Shown here: one piece after another, positions 5,637 to 7,581 of the stretch
How the letters are laid out: every line of letters begins with the position of its first letter
How positions within the stretch are numbered: the stretch's first letter is position 1
Assembly: GCA_013044415.1 (NCBI GenBank)
Contig: JABEUO010000268.1
Coordinates: forward strand, 1 to 7,581
DNA length: 7,581 bases
Direction: 5' to 3'
Source: Acidimicrobiaceae bacterium
GTDB lineage: Bacteria > Actinomycetota > Acidimicrobiia > Acidimicrobiales > Acidimicrobiaceae
Program-made: the position numbers and the translations under genes
The notes under the pieces: model-generated
Databases searched by the model: none
Seen by the model: only the letters and a program-made list of their open reading frames with translations
What the model was told of the DNA's origin: nothing

Positions 5637-5646
5637 AATTGTCAAG
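5633..5646. repeat. Inverted repeat, 5-bp stem with 4-nt loop
   Basis: CTTGA (5633-5637) and TCAAG (5642-5646) are perfect complements around the loop ATTG. The stem is short and AT-rich. It matters mainly because it competes for CTTG with the upstream palindrome and sits just before a stronger hairpin. Confidence 0.35.
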
Positions 5647-5650
5647 TTAG

Positions 5651-5674
5651 TTCGGGAGAAGATTACATCCCGAA
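5651..5674. promoter_or_regulatory. 7-bp hairpin in the recN-pyrG spacer
   Basis: TTCGGGA (5651-5657) and TCCCGAA (5668-5674) are perfect complements around a 10-nt loop. T-rich sequence begins only about 10 nt later (GTTTTG, ATTTTG), so it is at best a poor terminator for recN. It may instead be an operator arm or an attenuator-like element before pyrG. Confidence 0.4.
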
Positions 5675-5678
5675 GCGC

Positions 5679-5687
5679 TGGTATGTT
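5679..5687 (+). promoter_or_regulatory. Possible extended -10 promoter element for pyrG
   Basis: TGGTATGTT fits the extended -10 pattern TGN followed by TATGTT (four of six to consensus). No -35 match is obvious at the right distance. TGTAAT at 5691-5696 (five of six) is an alternative -10. Either would give a short leader before TTG 5717. Support is weak. Confidence 0.22.
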
Positions 5688-5716
5688 TTGTGTAATTTTG
5701 TGAATGGAGATGGGTT

Positions 5717-7387
5717 TTGGCGAAGCATATTTTTGTAACGGGTGGCGTTGCCAGCTCGCTAGGCAAAGGCATAACTGCTTCGTCCCTTGGGAGGCTTCTC
5801 AAGCAGCGAGGATTGAAGGTGGTACTTCAAAAGCTAGACCCATACATCAATGTCGATCCTGGCACTATGAACCCCTTTGAGCACGGCGAGGTATTCGTGA
5901 CCGACGATGGGTCTGAGACCGACCTCGACTTGGGTCATTACGAGAGATTCGTAGACGTATCTTTGAGGAGACCCTCCTCGGTTACTACCGGGTCAATTTA
6001 CCAGGCAGTCATTGCCAGGGAGCGAAAAGGTGACTACCTTGGCAAGACCGTCCAGGTTATTCCCCACGTTACCGACGAAATAAAAGCTCGCATTAAGGCT
6101 ATCGCCACCGATGATGTCGATGTGGTAATTACCGAAGTCGGCGGTACCGTCGGCGATATTGAGATCCTCCCTTTCTTGGAGGCGATTCGCCAGTTTAGAA
6201 AGGATGTCGGCAGGAGCAACGTCTGTTACATACACCTGACTCTCATTCCGTTTCTTGGCACTTCAGGGGAGCAGAAGACGAAGCCGACGCAGCATTCTGT
6301 TACCGAACTCCGGTCTAGGGGTATTCAGCCCGACGTTATCGTTACTCGATCTGACAAGCCGTTAGCCCAAGGCCTCAAAGAGAAGATCTCGATGCTCGCC
6401 GACGTCAATGAAGCCGCGGTTGTGTCAGCGGTCGATCTAGACAACATCTATCGGGTTCCCCAAGCCCTTCATGAAGAGGGACTAGACGACTACGTTTTGG
6501 AACTCCTCCAGTTCGACAAGGATAATTATCCGTTGGACCTTACGGTTTGGAATGCCATGGCCGAGAAGGCCGCTAACCCCAAGCGAACCGTGAAGATCGG
6601 GATAATAGGTAAATACATTAATCTTGCCGACGCCTACTTGTCCGTAGTGGAAGCGCTCAAACATGGCGGACTTTTCTATGACACGAAAGTGGACATAGAG
6701 CTAATATCGGCCGAGCAGATTACACCAATGCTGGCAGCGAGTTCTCTGGCAGGCTTGGACGGAATTGTGATCCCTGGTGGGTTTGGGAACAGAGGCATCG
6801 AAGGAAAGATAGCGGCGGCTAGCTTTTCGAGAGAACACGGACTCCCTTGTCTAGGAATCTGCCTCGGTTTGCAGACGATGGTCATTGACGTAGCTCGTAA
6901 CGTCGTCGGCCTAGAGGGGGCTCACTCTAGGGAGTTCAGCGAGGAAAGTCAGTACCCGGTGATTGACCTGATGGAGGAGCAGCGATCGGTTGCCAACATG
7001 GGCGGCACGATGAGGCTGGGAGCCTACGTGGCGAGGCTCACACCTGGAACTCAAGTGGCAAAGATTTACGGGGAAGAGATCGTTTCGGAGAGGCACCGCC
7101 ATAGATTTGAGGTCAACCCGAGGTATAAGCAAAGACTCGAGGACGGAGGCCTGGTTTGTTCGGGACTGTCACCTGACGGATCTTTGGTCGAATTCATCGA
7201 ACTTCCAGGACACCCTTATTGGATAGGGACTCAAGCTCATCCAGAGTTTAAATCACGACCGGACAGACCCCATCCACTCTTTCGAGAATTGGTTGCAGCT
7301 GCGCTATCCTATTCTGCCAGGGAAGCAAGGAGCGAAGGTCCCGACTCCGAAGCCGACGAGTTCCAAAGTGTAAAGGTTCCATTGTGA
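5717..7387 (+). CDS. pyrG: CTP synthase (glutamine hydrolysing)
   Basis: CTP synthase aminates UTP to CTP with ATP and glutamine, the last step of de novo CTP formation (556 residues; E. coli 545). The N-terminal synthase domain has the P-loop GGVASSLGKGI (9-19, Lys17), QKLDPYINVDPGTMNP (38-53), and metal-binding positions around Asp70/Asp72 and Glu140 in TEVGGTVGDIE (139-149). The class I glutaminase domain has the oxyanion segment PGGFG (353-357), nucleophile Cys382 in GICLG, and His508/Glu510 in AHPEF. All catalytic residues are present. The last 20 or so residues form a non-conserved acidic tail. TTG 5717 gives the standard MAKHIFVTGG start, with GGAG (5706-5709) 7 nt upstream. The gene follows recN by 110 bp and overlaps the NUDIX gene by 4 nt. 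Confidence 0.98.
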   Translation: MAKHIFVTGGVASSLGKGITASSLGRLLKQRGLKVVLQKLDPYINVDPGTMNPFEHGEVFVTDDGSETDLDLGHYERFVDVSLRRPSSVTTGSIYQAVIARERKGDYLGKTVQVIPHVTDEIKARIKAIATDDVDVVITEVGGTVGDIEILPFLEAIRQFRKDVGRSNVCYIHLTLIPFLGTSGEQKTKPTQHSVTELRSRGIQPDVIVTRSDKPLAQGLKEKISMLADVNEAAVVSAVDLDNIYRVPQALHEEGLDDYVLELLQFDKDNYPLDLTVWNAMAEKAANPKRTVKIGIIGKYINLADAYLSVVEALKHGGLFYDTKVDIELISAEQITPMLAASSLAGLDGIVIPGGFGNRGIEGKIAAASFSREHGLPCLGICLGLQTMVIDVARNVVGLEGAHSREFSEESQYPVIDLMEEQRSVANMGGTMRLGAYVARLTPGTQVAKIYGEEIVSERHRHRFEVNPRYKQRLEDGGLVCSGLSPDGSLVEFIELPGHPYWIGTQAHPEFKSRPDRPHPLFRELVAAALSYSAREARSEGPDSEADEFQSVKVPL

Positions 7388-7581
7388 CGGCCGAAATCAT
7401 TTCACAACGTGTGGTTTGGAACGGTGGCTTCCTATCGGTTTCTGAAGACACCTTCGAGTTCGATTCTGGTTCGATGGTGTCCCGCTTAGTGGTGCACCAT
7501 CCTGGAGCGGTCGTGGTGGTACCGGTGACCTCTGATGGATTGGTGGTGGCAATAAGGCAGTTTAGGGCCGCAGCGCAGGGA
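7384..7581 (+). CDS. NUDIX hydrolase, probable ADP-ribose pyrophosphatase (5' part only)
   Basis: Only the first 66 codons are present; the frame is open to the right edge. It starts at GTG 7384 in a GTGA overlap with the pyrG stop, a typical translational-coupling arrangement. The visible part contains VVHHPGAVVVVPV (36-48) and DGLVVAIRQFR (51-61), which resemble the N-terminal strands of NudF-type ADP-ribose pyrophosphatases (usually HPGAV..., then ...VRQYR). These enzymes cleave ADP-ribose to AMP and ribose 5-phosphate. The diagnostic NUDIX box (GX5EX7REUXEEXGU) would lie beyond the window, so catalysis cannot be confirmed here. In Mycobacterium a NUDIX gene also follows pyrG, which supports the call. 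Confidence 0.82.
   Translation, partial: MTAEIISQRVVWNGGFLSVSEDTFEFDSGSMVSRLVVHHPGAVVVVPVTSDGLVVAIRQFRAAAQG

Overview
The window looks like chromosomal DNA from an actinobacterium with about half G+C (judged by eye). The evidence is the order tlyA, nadK, recN, pyrG, NUDIX hydrolase, all on the plus strand. This is the backbone of the actinobacterial segment known in Mycobacterium and Corynebacterium. The moderate G+C, frequent TTG and GTG starts, and lack of the steA/steB pair between recN and pyrG suggest a deep lineage such as Acidimicrobiia. That placement is an inference; no rRNA or other decisive marker is present.

Layout. Bases 1-99 are five perfect head-to-tail copies of a 19-bp unit plus 4 bases of a sixth; the array probably continues beyond the left edge. 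Bases 100-371 hold no convincing gene. Bases 372-1145 encode a crotonase-fold protein closest by motif to the ECHDC3 type, lacking both catalytic glutamates of classical enoyl-CoA hydratase. Bases 1146-1432 are non-coding, with several short complementary segments that could form alternative hairpins. Bases 1433-2143 encode a phasin-like helical protein with a long histone-H1-like Lys/Ala/Pro/Thr tail.

The conserved cluster follows: tlyA (2190-3014), nadK (3135-4001), recN (4005-5606, 3 nt after nadK), pyrG (5717-7387), and the first 66 codons of a NUDIX hydrolase (from 7384, overlapping the pyrG stop by 4 nt). It combines rRNA methylation, NADP supply, double-strand-break repair, CTP synthesis and probable nucleotide-sugar clean-up. 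These are housekeeping functions probably grouped for co-expression rather than as one pathway. All five genes use TTG or GTG starts. tlyA is preceded by a three-codon minigene that may deliver ribosomes to its weak TTG start. The tlyA-nadK and recN-pyrG gaps contain palindromes that could be operators or leader structures.

I found no mobile element, CRISPR array, tRNA or rRNA gene, and no defence or biosynthetic system. The parts most worth a second look are the 19-bp array, the altered crotonase active site, the tailed phasin, the tlyA minigene and the palindromic spacers.
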